DNA of 64,000 nucleotides, from contig JADJQT010000002.1 of assembly GCA_016712595.1 (NCBI GenBank), positions 372,001 to 436,000 on the forward strand, in the 5' to 3' direction. The notes under the pieces were generated by a model. It worked only from the letters and a program-made list of their open reading frames with translations. It did not search any database and was not told where the DNA came from. The translations under genes were made by a program, and so were the position numbers. This document shows, one piece after another, positions 36,202 to 44,341 of the stretch; within the stretch, counting starts at the first letter, position 1; each line of letters opens with the position of its first letter. The DNA is from Rhodospirillales bacterium (GTDB lineage Bacteria > Pseudomonadota > Alphaproteobacteria > Rhodospirillales > Defluviicoccaceae).

Positions 36202-36300
36202 AAGCGCGTTGCGCGCTTGATGGCAAAAAAGCGCGTTGCGCGCTTGATGGCAAAAAAGCGCGTTGCGCGCTTGACAGCAAAAAAGCCCGTTGCGCGCTGG
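36202..36300 (-). terminator. Array of rho-independent-terminator-like hairpins
   Basis: On the minus strand the repeat reads AAGCGCG-CAA-CGCGCTT followed by more T. Two copies have six T in the tail, a third with one stem mismatch also has six, and the last copy has only three. They lie 36-134 bases past the ancestral stop (36336) of the methyltransferase pseudogene, on its coding strand, so they look like its terminators, multiplied. On the plus strand the A-run precedes the stem, so they are poorer terminators for nrsF. Confidence 0.6.
36204..36300. repeat. 27-base tandem repeat, about 3.6 copies
   Basis: Three full 27-base units (36204-36230, 36231-36257, 36258-36284) and a partial fourth. 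Units 1 and 2 are identical, unit 3 has two changes and unit 4 a GCCCG variant. Each unit contains the inverted repeat AAGCGCG-TTG-CGCGCTT when read with its neighbour's A-run. It fills the gap between nrsF and the ancestral end of the methyltransferase gene. Confidence 0.95.
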
Positions 36301-36335
36301 CGCTGCGGTGCGTTCGCCTACGATCCGTCGACAGG

Positions 36336-37115
36336 CTAGGTTGCCTCGGCCGGGCGACGGCGTCGGGCGAAACGCCGGGCGAGGGCGCTCAATCGGCGCT
36401 GGGCAAAGCTTATTCCGTCCTGCATGGCGGCCGGCGACGATTTCACTGCGGCGCGAATGACACCGCGGGCCCCGTGTCGCGCCGACCACATGTCCGGGTG
36501 AACGTGGTTCGCCAATTCCGGTATGGTAATCAGGTCGGGAAAATTTACGGACCAGGAATAGAAAAGAGTGTTTTACCGATAGTACGTCGGGATATATTTC
36601 GTGGTTCAGATCAGGGGGCGTACGAAATAAAAACAGTAAAAACCCTCATGTTGAAACTTTGAAATCCAGTATGAATGGAACTGTTCATTGATATGTCCTT
36701 CGCCTCCCCGGTATGGGAGCGCGGCACTAAACAGGATATTGTCCGACATACCTGCGAGATCTTCAACGAATGTATCCGCGCGTCCCTCGTCGAGGTGCTC
36801 GCCGACCTCAAGGCTGACGACAAGATCCGTCTTGTCGGGAAGGGACAGGCGCGACGCCTGAAGATCCATCGCTTGAAACTCTTCGCGTTCGATGAGCAGC
36901 TTGGCGGGATCGACGTAGCTGCCGTCAAACCCGATAACCGTCTCGACGCCCAGTTGCTTGCTTGCGTGCAGCCACGTGCCGATTCCACGTCCGACGTCGC
37001 ACACGCTTTTCGGTTGAATGAACTTGAACACGTGCTTCAGGACGGCCTCGGCCGCCCGCAGCGATCCAACGGATTGGCGATCGTAGGACGTATGATCGTA
37101 GTTGATGGTGCGCAT
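36336..37115 (-). pseudogene. SAM-dependent methyltransferase broken by two in-frame stops
   Basis: The ATG at 37115 follows GAGGGGGGGCC and begins MRTINYDHTSYD. Intact sequence runs to FVRPLI and stops with TGA at 36606-36608. Reading on in the same frame gives TTKYIPTYYR, a TAA at 36573-36575, then NTLFYSWSVNFPDLITIPEL, and open frame to TAG at 36336. In this family the next residues are usually W after RPLI and Q after YYR, so the stops fit TGG to TGA and CAA to TAA changes. The ancestral protein would be ~259 residues. Motif I reads VCDVGRGIGTWL, with Arg where Cys is usual. A truncated 169-residue product could still be made. Confidence 0.75.
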
Positions 37116-37305
37116 TGGCCCCCCCTCTGCCCACAGACTCCTTCCCCACCACAAACTATGTGCGGACGAGGCTGCCATCGTCAATCGACGGCTGAGAGTC
37201 CCGCGGCTCGGCTGCCAAATGCGGGCCGCCCGGACCCCACGTCCCGCGGCACGAGGTCAGTGGTGTGACCCGCGGGCGTGACGTGGCCGGGCGTGCGCCG
37301 TTAAA

Positions 37306-37482
37306 TCAGGCGTTTTCGCGGACGGCGTCCTTGGCTCCGCCCACCGTGCTTTCGACCTTGCCCTTCAGCTTGTCGGTCTCGCCTTCGGCCTTCAGCTTCT
37401 CGTCGCCGGTCAATTCGCCCACGCCTTTTTTGATATTCCCTTTGGCTTTATCCATCGCGCCGTCGATGCGGTCCTTATCCAT
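37306..37482 (-). CDS. CsbD-family stress protein
   Basis: A 58-residue hydrophilic protein starting at the ATG at 37482 (MDKDRIDGAMDKAKGNIKKG), with GVGELTGDEKLKAEGETDK as the CsbD core. CsbD-like proteins are general-stress-induced in many bacteria and have no known enzymatic role. The gene lies in a block of stress-type genes (sigma/NrsF, hemerythrin). Confidence 0.85.
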   Translation of the reverse strand: MDKDRIDGAMDKAKGNIKKGVGELTGDEKLKAEGETDKLKGKVESTVGGAKDAVRENA

Positions 37483-37675
37483 GATCGAATTCCATTCCAG
37501 TTGCAGGAAACCGGCGCCTTGCCGGTGCACCCACGAATAACGGCGCAGGAAAGGAAAAGTTGCCCGCGGACATGCACAAACCGGCTACCGGGAACGGTGC
37601 CGCTTCGGCGCTCAATCGTGGGGGATGGGGCAGATGACGAGATTGGGTCCGCTGGGACCAGGGCGACCATTCATC

Positions 37676-37721
37676 GGCGATGATTGCGATCGCCTATGGC
37701 GATGATTGCGATCGCCTGTGG
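37676..37721. repeat. Two tandem 23-base repeats containing GCGATCGC
   Basis: Unit GGCGATGATTGCGATCGCCT... occurs at 37676-37698 and 37699-37721 with one mismatch; a partial third copy follows. Each has the palindrome GCGATCGC and GGCGAT/ATCGCC arms. It lies in the gap between the hemerythrin stop and the CsbD gene. Confidence 0.85.
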
Positions 37722-37744
37722 CGAGGATCGTGAAATTGCGCCGA

Positions 37745-38293
37745 TCAGGCGAGATGCGGCTGCAGGTCGCGGTCGAACTGGTGTTGGGTCATGTGCTTGT
37801 GATCGGAGCGTTCGACCGCCAGGCGATGGTCGGTGTCGGCGTCGAGCAGGCAATCAAGTTGCCGCACCACGCCGAGTTCTTCCTTCTCCAGGTGCGCCAT
37901 CATCTCGGCGATCAATTCGCCGCTGACGGCGCAGCATTCGGACCACAACCCGTTGCCCGGTCCGCGCGCGAGGATGGCACGAACGACGCTTTGGAGGCGG
38001 GCGACGATCGGCTCGATCGCGATATGCTCGTCGGTGAGCAGCATCGTCAGTTCGCTGCCGCCGCGGTCGCGGACAAGGGGAAACAGGACCGTTTCCTCAA
38101 AGGCGTGATGGACGAGGACCTGATCGAGGCCCAGGATCAAGGTTTCGAGCTGCCGCTTGTCGTCCGGGCAATTGGGATCGAGAGGCTGGAGGGCGGCTGT
38201 TCCCGTCGTCCGATTCTGCAGATCGCAGATCCAGACAACGATATGGAAATGCTCCTCGTGCAGGATCGCGCCCAACTCGGTGAGACTCGCCAT
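37745..38293 (-). CDS. Hemerythrin HHE domain protein
   Basis: A 182-residue helical protein with the diiron His/Glu pattern: LHEEHFHIVVW, LVHHAFEETVLFP, TDEHIAIEPIV and MAHLEKEELGVV. Such proteins bind oxygen or nitric oxide at an oxo-bridged diiron site, in stress or iron handling. A C-terminal tail of about 40 residues (QFDRDLQPHLA) is extra. It is divergent from the dioxygenase gene. Confidence 0.85.
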   Translation of the reverse strand: MASLTELGAILHEEHFHIVVWICDLQNRTTGTAALQPLDPNCPDDKRQLETLILGLDQVLVHHAFEETVLFPLVRDRGGSELTMLLTDEHIAIEPIVARLQSVVRAILARGPGNGLWSECCAVSGELIAEMMAHLEKEELGVVRQLDCLLDADTDHRLAVERSDHKHMTQHQFDRDLQPHLA

Positions 38294-38569
38294 CGCCTCC
38301 CAACCTCTTTCCGATCGATCCCTTGGGGATCTTGATCATTCGCTATTGCAGCACGTCAATCGCTGCAGTGCAATATCTTATGCGGTGATTCGCTGGCGGC
38401 GCTATGAAAGATCCGCGCTGCAGCAATGTTGTGGACGAGCTCTCGATCGGTTCAAGCCGCTGTCGGCGGGACAGCCAGGGGCGCGGGCGGGTGTTCACCG
38501 GCGCGCGTTGAGGCTGACGGCGCCAGCGCCTACACTCGCCGCAGTCGCCATCGCCAGGAAGGAGTGGTC

Positions 38570-39244
38570 ATGCTGCTGGCGCTGCAAGGACTGTTGGCGT
38601 CGGGTGAAGTCGCGGAACTCGACCGCATCGCCGGTGAGGGGACGTTCGTCGACGGCGCCGTCAGCTCCCCCGGACTCGCCGCCCAGGGAATCAAGCGCAA
38701 CGAGCAGCTCGCGCTGTCCTCGACGCATCAGGCGCGCGTCGATCAGATCGTGCTGGGAGCGCTCGATCGAAACGAGACGTTCCGCATTGCTGCCGTTCCC
38801 AAGCTGATCCGCCCGCCGGTGCTGTCGCGCTATCGCCCCGGAATGGCCTACGGCACGCATATTGACAATCCGGTGATGCGCAAGCCGACGCCGATGCGTC
38901 TCGATCTGTCGATCACCATCTTTCTGCGCGATCCGCGGAGTTACGACGGCGGCGAGCTCGTCGTCGAGACGCCCTACGGCGAGAAGCAGGTGAAGCTGCC
39001 CGCGGGCGATGCCGTCGTCTACCCGACAACGATGCTGCATCGCGTGGCTGAGATTACCCGCGGCGAACGGCTGGCGGCGGTAACCTGGATTCAGAGCATG
39101 GTCGCTGACCAGGCCAAGCGTTCCCTCCTCTACGAGCTGGCGCTGGTTAATCACTGGGTTCAGACGGCAGCGCCGCAGAGTCCACAACACCACCGGCTGA
39201 GCAACGTGCGCGCCAACCTCGTTCGCATGTGGGCGACGGACTGA
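38570..39244 (+). CDS. Fe(II)/2-oxoglutarate-dependent PKHD-type dioxygenase (PiuC/YbiX-like)
   Basis: A 224-residue enzyme. AAGGAG precedes the ATG at 38570. The iron ligands are in THIDNPVM (His and Asp) and TTMLHRVAEI (second His); the 2-oxoglutarate-binding Arg is in RGERLAAVTW. FLRDPRSYDGGELVVET is typical of the YbiX/PiuC family, often near TonB iron receptors. No receptor gene is adjacent here. The substrate is unknown. Confidence 0.88.
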   Translation: MLLALQGLLASGEVAELDRIAGEGTFVDGAVSSPGLAAQGIKRNEQLALSSTHQARVDQIVLGALDRNETFRIAAVPKLIRPPVLSRYRPGMAYGTHIDNPVMRKPTPMRLDLSITIFLRDPRSYDGGELVVETPYGEKQVKLPAGDAVVYPTTMLHRVAEITRGERLAAVTWIQSMVADQAKRSLLYELALVNHWVQTAAPQSPQHHRLSNVRANLVRMWATD

Positions 39245-39334
39245 GGCGTCGCCGCGCCGCTTCGCTCCAGAGCTTGTCGATGAACGCGGCGCTGGGCGAG
39301 GCGGCCTAAGCGCGGAACGGGCCGAGCCGGTGCC

Positions 39335-40684
39335 TCAGTCCATCGCGTCCACATCGGGCAGTGGCGGATCAACGACATAGACCGTAACCGGGCGAGTGCG
39401 GCCCCGCACCGTCAGCGTATCGATCCGCCGGCAGTGAAAGCCGGGGCCGGCAAGGGTGACGGTCTGCTCACTGGCAAGCACGTAGGTGCCGAACGTCTTG
39501 TTCAACTGCTCGAGCCGCGCCGCGATGTTCACTTCGTCACCATAGACGGTGAATAGGAGACGGTCATGGGTGCCGACGGCGCCGGCGATCAACCGTCCGG
39601 AATTGATGCCGCAGCGGGTGCGCAGCACCAGGTCATCATCGCCGAAGCGGCGTGAGGTGACTTCCCGCTGAATTCCAAGTGCCGTCGCGAGCGCGTGGCG
39701 CGCGTGGCGGGGATCTTCGTGGGCGGTATTGAAACCGATCAGCATCGCATCGCCCTGGTAGGCGATGATCGCTCCGCAATAACGGGCGGCGACGGCGGCG
39801 ACGGCGGCGAAATAGGCGTTGAGCGCCTGCATTAATTGCGCGGGCGACAGCCGTTCCGAGATGCTCGAAAAACCTTCGATATCACAGAACAGTACCGTGG
39901 CGTCGAGCACGCGCCCGTCGCCTGGCTCGACCGGTCGCTCGGATGCCGCGATGTGGCTGACCACCTCGGGGGAGACGAAGCGGATAAGTTCGTCGCGTTC
40001 GGTCTCGTCGGCGAGGGCGCGCATCAAAAGGCGCCGGGCGCGCACCAAAGCCACGGTGATCACGGCGGTGACCAGCAGGATGCAAAGGATCTTTTCGACC
40101 TCGGCGCCAATCAGGATGTGGTTGGAGGTCAGGTAGACGACGTAATCGCGGGTGATCAGTGGCACGTTCGACGGCTCGGTGATCGCGTACCAGACGAGCA
40201 GGACCCAGCCGCCGGCGGCGGTCAGGCCGGCGGCGACGACATAGGTCGGCTCGAAGCGGAGCGCGCGCAAGGCGATGAGCAAAAAGACAAAGATCAGTGT
40301 CGACGACTTGAGGTAGAACGCCGCCGGTTGCGCGTACTGGATATGAAAACTCCAGATCAACAAAAGCAGCAGACTGACGTCGATGATCACCGAGCCGAGA
40401 AGAAACCATGGGGCGATAATCTGCCGGAGGGCGAGGAAAAGGCGGGCGATGGTGAACACCAGGTAGGTGCCGAGCACCCATGGCAACGGGCGGAACGATG
40501 TCTCGGCGGTCGTCTGGGGAGCAATCGTATAAAGGGCCCAGAAAAACACCACCAGGGCGAGCTGAACCCAGCCTGTGAGGATCTCCGCCTGGACCTGCTG
40601 GCGGGCAATCGCCTCACGGATGCGCTCCGGTATCTTTCCGATGACCGGACGCCCGAACACGAAGGCGAGGAAATCCGTCCACAT
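39335..40684 (-). CDS. Membrane-bound class III adenylate/guanylate cyclase
   Basis: A 449-residue protein. Five to six membrane helices in the first ~230 residues are followed by a short linker (DELIRFVSPEVVSHIAASE) and a cyclase catalytic domain from about residue 260. Visible are the first metal Asp in VLFCDIEGFSSI, the second in YQGDAMLIGFN, and the purine-site segment RCGINSGRLIAGAVG with NIAARLEQLN. It probably makes cAMP in response to a membrane signal. The sensor part resembles no named domain. It is separate from the ftsY operon. Confidence 0.85.
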   Translation of the reverse strand: MWTDFLAFVFGRPVIGKIPERIREAIARQQVQAEILTGWVQLALVVFFWALYTIAPQTTAETSFRPLPWVLGTYLVFTIARLFLALRQIIAPWFLLGSVIIDVSLLLLLIWSFHIQYAQPAAFYLKSSTLIFVFLLIALRALRFEPTYVVAAGLTAAGGWVLLVWYAITEPSNVPLITRDYVVYLTSNHILIGAEVEKILCILLVTAVITVALVRARRLLMRALADETERDELIRFVSPEVVSHIAASERPVEPGDGRVLDATVLFCDIEGFSSISERLSPAQLMQALNAYFAAVAAVAARYCGAIIAYQGDAMLIGFNTAHEDPRHARHALATALGIQREVTSRRFGDDDLVLRTRCGINSGRLIAGAVGTHDRLLFTVYGDEVNIAARLEQLNKTFGTYVLASEQTVTLAGPGFHCRRIDTLTVRGRTRPVTVYVVDPPLPDVDAMD

Positions 40685-40740
40685 TGTGTGGCATCCAAAT
40701 CGTGGGGGGAGCGTGGCGCGGACGGGACCGGCCAGCCCGT

Positions 40741-40789
40741 GTATCCGCGCGCAGGACTGGCACGCGCGTATCTACGCGCAAGACTGGCA
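40741..40789. repeat. Imperfect direct repeat upstream of the cyclase gene
   Basis: Two 22-base copies (40741-40762 and 40768-40789) match at 19 of 22 positions and share the core GACTGGCA. The region is the cyclase promoter side, 60 bases before its start. Confidence 0.6.
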
Positions 40790-40903
40790 GAAGTCGCACG
40801 CTGGCGCAAAACGCCTCGATGTGATGAGGAGAAGGACGGCTAAGGGCGGCGCATCGGAGAAGTACGCGGGGCGGGCGTGACGAATCGCCGCCGCTTCACC
40901 TGC

Positions 40904-42205
40904 TCAGACGTCGAGGTCGAGCAGGCTGCGGGCGAAGGCACGGGCCTCGAAGGCGCGCATGTCGTCCAGTCCTTCGCCGACGCCGATGGCGTAGACCGGC
41001 AGGGCGAAGCGTTCGGCCAAGGCGACGACGACACCGCCTTTCGCCGAGCCGTCGAGCTTGGTGACGGCAAGACCGGAGACGTTCACCATCTCGCGGAACG
41101 CTTGGACCTGATTGTGGGCGTTCTGGCCGACCGTGGCGTCGAGGACGAGCAGGCAGTCGTGCGGCGCCCGCTCGTCGAGCTTCTTCAGCACCCGGCAGAT
41201 CTTCTGCAACTCCTCCATCAGGCCGACCTTGTTGTGAAGCCGCCCGGCGGTATCGATGAGCAGGACGTGAGCCCCTTGCGCTTTCGCTTCCTCGTAGGCG
41301 GAGAAGGCGAGACTTGCGGCGTCGGCGCCGGTCGATCGGGCGATGACCCGGCAGCCGGTCCGCGCGCCCCAAATCTGCAATTGCTCGACCGCGGCGGCGC
41401 GGAAGGTATCGGCGGCGGCGAGCATGACGTCGAAGCCGACGGATTTGAACAGGTGGGCGAGCTTGGCGATCGTCGTCGTCTTGCCGCTGCCGTTGACGCC
41501 GCAGACGAGGATGACGTGCGGGCGAAAGGCGTCGTGGATGGCGATGGTCCGCGCGACAGGCTCGAGTATCTGGGCGATCTCGTCGGCCAGGGCGGCGCGG
41601 ATTTCCGCGCCGTCGAGTTGTTGGTTGAACCGCGTCTTGGCGAGCGAGCGGGTGATCTTGCGTGCGGTCTCGACGCCGAGGTCGGCGGTGATCAGCAGGT
41701 CCTCGAGTTCCTCCAGCGCCTCGTCGTCGAGGCGTCGGCGATGGAACAGATCGCCGATCCCGCCGGCGAGCTTCGATGACGAGCGGCCGAGCCCACGCCG
41801 CAGGCGGCCCAGCCAGCGGTCGGGATCGTCTCGACGCTGAGCCGCGTCCGGCGCCGGGCTGTGCATCATTTGCAAAATTTCGGGTTGCGGTGGCGTGGGC
41901 GCCGGCATTTCGGGACCAGGCGCGCCGGGAACGGGAAGCTCGGGAATCGCGGGGCCGGGAGCCGGCATCTCCGGGCCGGGTGTTGCCGGCGGCGGGATAA
42001 TATCAGGCCCGGGCGTGGGGATGATATCCGGGCCCGGTGGGGGGACTTGCGGGCCGGGCGACGGGGGGAGATCCGATCCCGGCTCAGGCAGGATCGGAGG
42101 CGGTTCGGGCGGCTGCGCCGATCCGGCGGCGGGCGTCCGGGTGAACAGGCGCCTGGTCCAGGTGCGCTTTTCCGCCGTGGCGGGCAGCTCGAGGTCATCG
42201 GTCAC
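40904..42205 (-). CDS. ftsY: Signal recognition particle receptor FtsY, with long Pro-rich N-terminus
   Basis: A 433-residue SRP receptor that docks ribosome-SRP complexes on the inner membrane. The NG domain starts near residue 130. GTPase motifs are GVNGSGKTTTIAKLA, DTAGRLHNK and TKLDGSAKGG. The first ~115 residues are Pro/Gly-rich with repeats such as PGPEMPAPGP and PGPDIIP, replacing the usual acidic A domain. The GTG start at 42205 overlaps the mtaB stop (GTGA), so ftsY is translated with mtaB. The order dapF-mtaB-ftsY is an alphaproteobacterial arrangement. Confidence 0.95.
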   Translation of the reverse strand: MTDDLELPATAEKRTWTRRLFTRTPAAGSAQPPEPPPILPEPGSDLPPSPGPQVPPPGPDIIPTPGPDIIPPPATPGPEMPAPGPAIPELPVPGAPGPEMPAPTPPQPEILQMMHSPAPDAAQRRDDPDRWLGRLRRGLGRSSSKLAGGIGDLFHRRRLDDEALEELEDLLITADLGVETARKITRSLAKTRFNQQLDGAEIRAALADEIAQILEPVARTIAIHDAFRPHVILVCGVNGSGKTTTIAKLAHLFKSVGFDVMLAAADTFRAAAVEQLQIWGARTGCRVIARSTGADAASLAFSAYEEAKAQGAHVLLIDTAGRLHNKVGLMEELQKICRVLKKLDERAPHDCLLVLDATVGQNAHNQVQAFREMVNVSGLAVTKLDGSAKGGVVVALAERFALPVYAIGVGEGLDDMRAFEARAFARSLLDLDV

Positions 42206-43443
42206 GATGCAATCTCCGCGTAGAGCCGCTCCTCATCGGCGGCACTGACGTGAACCGGCACGATCGTGCCCGGTTCCGCGGCGAAGCCGAGGCCGACGGG
42301 GGCGTACCACGGGCAACGCCCGCTTCCCGGCTTTTCCACCAGAACCTCGGTGCTGGTGCCGACGCGCCCGGCAAGATAGCGGTGGCGTGCCGCGAGGCCG
42401 GTTGCCCGCAGACGGGCGGCGCGCTCCTGGCGAAGCGGCGATGCCACCTGCGGCATCCGTGCGGCGGGCGTGCCCGGCCGCGGCGAATAGGGGAACACAT
42501 GCAACCACGTCAGGTCCGCGTCCGCGATCGCCGCCAGGGTGTTGGCGAACATCGCATCGCTTTCCGTCGGAAACCCTGCGATCAGGTCAGCGCCGAATAC
42601 GACGTCAGGCCGGACGCGGCGAACCCGGCGGACGAGCGCCAGGACATCGTCCCGGCTGTGCCGGCGCTTCATCCGCTTCAGCACCAGATCGTCCATCGCC
42701 TGCAGGCTGAGGTGGAGATGCGGCATCAGCCGGGCCTCGGTGGCGAAAAGATCGATCAGCGCCGCGTCGATTGCCGCTGGATCGAGCGTGGAAAGACGCA
42801 GGCGGCGCAATTCCGGAACGCTGGCGAGGACGGTTGCCACGAGCGCGCCGAGGCGGGGCTTGCCTGGCAGGTCGGCGCCCCAGGAGCAAATGTCGACCCC
42901 GGTCAGGACGACCTCGCCGTAGCCGTTGCCGGCGAGATGGCGGACATGCTCGCAGACGACCTCGGCGGCGATGCTGCGGCTCGGCCCGCGGGCGAAGGGG
43001 ACAATGCAGAAGGTGCAGCGGTGATCACAGCCCTGCTGGATCTGGACAAACGCCCGCGCCCGGCCCTCGATGCCGTCGACGAGGTGGGGCGCCGTCTGCC
43101 GCGCCGCCATGATATCGGAGACGTCGATCGCCGCGCCGCCCTCGGCGAGCCGCGCCGCCTCGAGCTTCTCGACATTGCCGAGAACGCGGTCGACCTCGGG
43201 CATGCGGGCGAAGGCTTCAGGATCGAGCTGCGCGGCGCAGCCGGTCACGATGATCGACTGGTCCGGATGACTGCGACGGAGCCGACGGATGGTTTGGCGC
43301 GACTGACGAACGGCCTCGCTGGTGACGGCGCAGGTATTGACAATCACCGCGTCAACGCCGGCGGCATCGGCCTCGCGGCGGATGATCTCGGATTCGACGC
43401 TGTTGAGCCGGCAGCCGAGCGTGACGACATGCGCACCGCTCAT
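42202..43443 (-). CDS. mtaB: tRNA t6A37 methylthiotransferase MtaB
   Basis: A 413-residue radical-SAM enzyme that adds a methylthio group to t6A37 of ANN-reading tRNAs. The N-terminal UPF0004 cysteines are in TLGCRLNS, NTCAVTSEA and TGCAAQLD. The radical-SAM CxxxCxxC is in GCDHRCTFCIVPFARG. TRAM-like sequence closes the protein. It follows dapF by 7 bases and overlaps ftsY by 4. Confidence 0.95.
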   Translation of the reverse strand: MSGAHVVTLGCRLNSVESEIIRREADAAGVDAVIVNTCAVTSEAVRQSRQTIRRLRRSHPDQSIIVTGCAAQLDPEAFARMPEVDRVLGNVEKLEAARLAEGGAAIDVSDIMAARQTAPHLVDGIEGRARAFVQIQQGCDHRCTFCIVPFARGPSRSIAAEVVCEHVRHLAGNGYGEVVLTGVDICSWGADLPGKPRLGALVATVLASVPELRRLRLSTLDPAAIDAALIDLFATEARLMPHLHLSLQAMDDLVLKRMKRRHSRDDVLALVRRVRRVRPDVVFGADLIAGFPTESDAMFANTLAAIADADLTWLHVFPYSPRPGTPAARMPQVASPLRQERAARLRATGLAARHRYLAGRVGTSTEVLVEKPGSGRCPWYAPVGLGFAAEPGTIVPVHVSAADEERLYAEIAS

Positions 43444-43450
43444 CGCTGTC

Positions 43451-44284
43451 TCAAACCCACGCGGAGAGATCGATGTGGCCGGTGAACACCGTGGCGACGG
43501 GACCGGTCATCAGGACGTGGTCGTCGCGCAGCCATTCGATGTGCAGGCTGCCGCCATCGAGAACCACGGTGGCGGCGCGTCCGGTCAGGCCACGCCGGCT
43601 TGCGGCGACAACCGTGGCGCAGGCCCCGGTGCCGCACGCCCGGGTCAGGCCGGCGCCGCGTTCCCAGACGCGCAGGCGGATACGATCGGCTGCAAGCACC
43701 TGAGCCGCCTCGACGTTGGTCCGCTCGGGGAATAGAGGATGGGTTTCGATCATCGGCCCGAACACGTCGAGCGCGACGCCCTCGGCGTCGTCGACGAAGA
43801 ACACCGCATGCGGATTGCCGATGCTGACCGCGGCAGGATCGCGCAGCGGTCCGGCGGAGATGCCGAGATGCAGCGTGTTCGCCGCCTCGGCAAGTGGGAT
43901 ATCGCGCCAGTCGAGGCCGATCCGGCCCATATCGATACTGATCATGCCGTTCGCCGCCGCTTCGGCGTCGAGCAGGCCGGCGGCGGTCTCGATGATCGCG
44001 TGCGGAGCCGCCTTCTCGCGCATCAGCAGGCTGGCAACGCAGCGGGTTGCGTTGCCGCAGGCGGCCACCTCGCTGCCATCGGCGTTGCGGATGCGCATGA
44101 AGGCATCGGCGAGCGCGTTCGATGCCGGCTCGATGACGATAAGCTGATCGCAACCGACACCGGTCCGGCGGTCGGCGAGGGCGCGCACCTGCGCTCCCGC
44201 CGGCGAAAATGCCTGCGAACGCGCGTCGACGACGACGAAGTCGTTGCCGAGGCCGTGCATCTTGACGAACGGAATCGGACTCAT
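43451..44284 (-). CDS. dapF: Diaminopimelate epimerase
   Basis: A 277-residue enzyme that converts LL- to meso-diaminopimelate for lysine and peptidoglycan synthesis. The start at 44284 gives MSPIPFVKMHGLGNDFVVVD, the family N-terminus. The two catalytic cysteines are in AACGNATRCV and RACGTGACATV. It opens the dapF-mtaB-ftsY run, and the aldo/keto reductase gene ends 57 bases upstream on the same strand. Confidence 0.96.
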   Translation of the reverse strand: MSPIPFVKMHGLGNDFVVVDARSQAFSPAGAQVRALADRRTGVGCDQLIVIEPASNALADAFMRIRNADGSEVAACGNATRCVASLLMREKAAPHAIIETAAGLLDAEAAANGMISIDMGRIGLDWRDIPLAEAANTLHLGISAGPLRDPAAVSIGNPHAVFFVDDAEGVALDVFGPMIETHPLFPERTNVEAAQVLAADRIRLRVWERGAGLTRACGTGACATVVAASRRGLTGRAATVVLDGGSLHIEWLRDDHVLMTGPVATVFTGHIDLSAWV

Positions 44285-44341
44285 CACGCCGTTAATATGG
44301 TCGTCGGCGTCCGCTGTCCACAACAGACGCTCGCAGGCTGA

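Noticed and set aside
36204..36300. CRISPR-like array
   Set aside because: The 27-base units are directly adjacent with no spacers, and no cas gene is present.
36573..36608. Possible stop-codon recoding in the methyltransferase
   Set aside because: It would need TGA read as Trp and TAA read as Gln in one gene, while both codons end other genes in the window. Nonsense mutation is simpler.
42250..43485. A 411-codon plus-strand frame opposite mtaB
   Set aside because: Shadow frame; mtaB on the other strand has all expected cysteine motifs.
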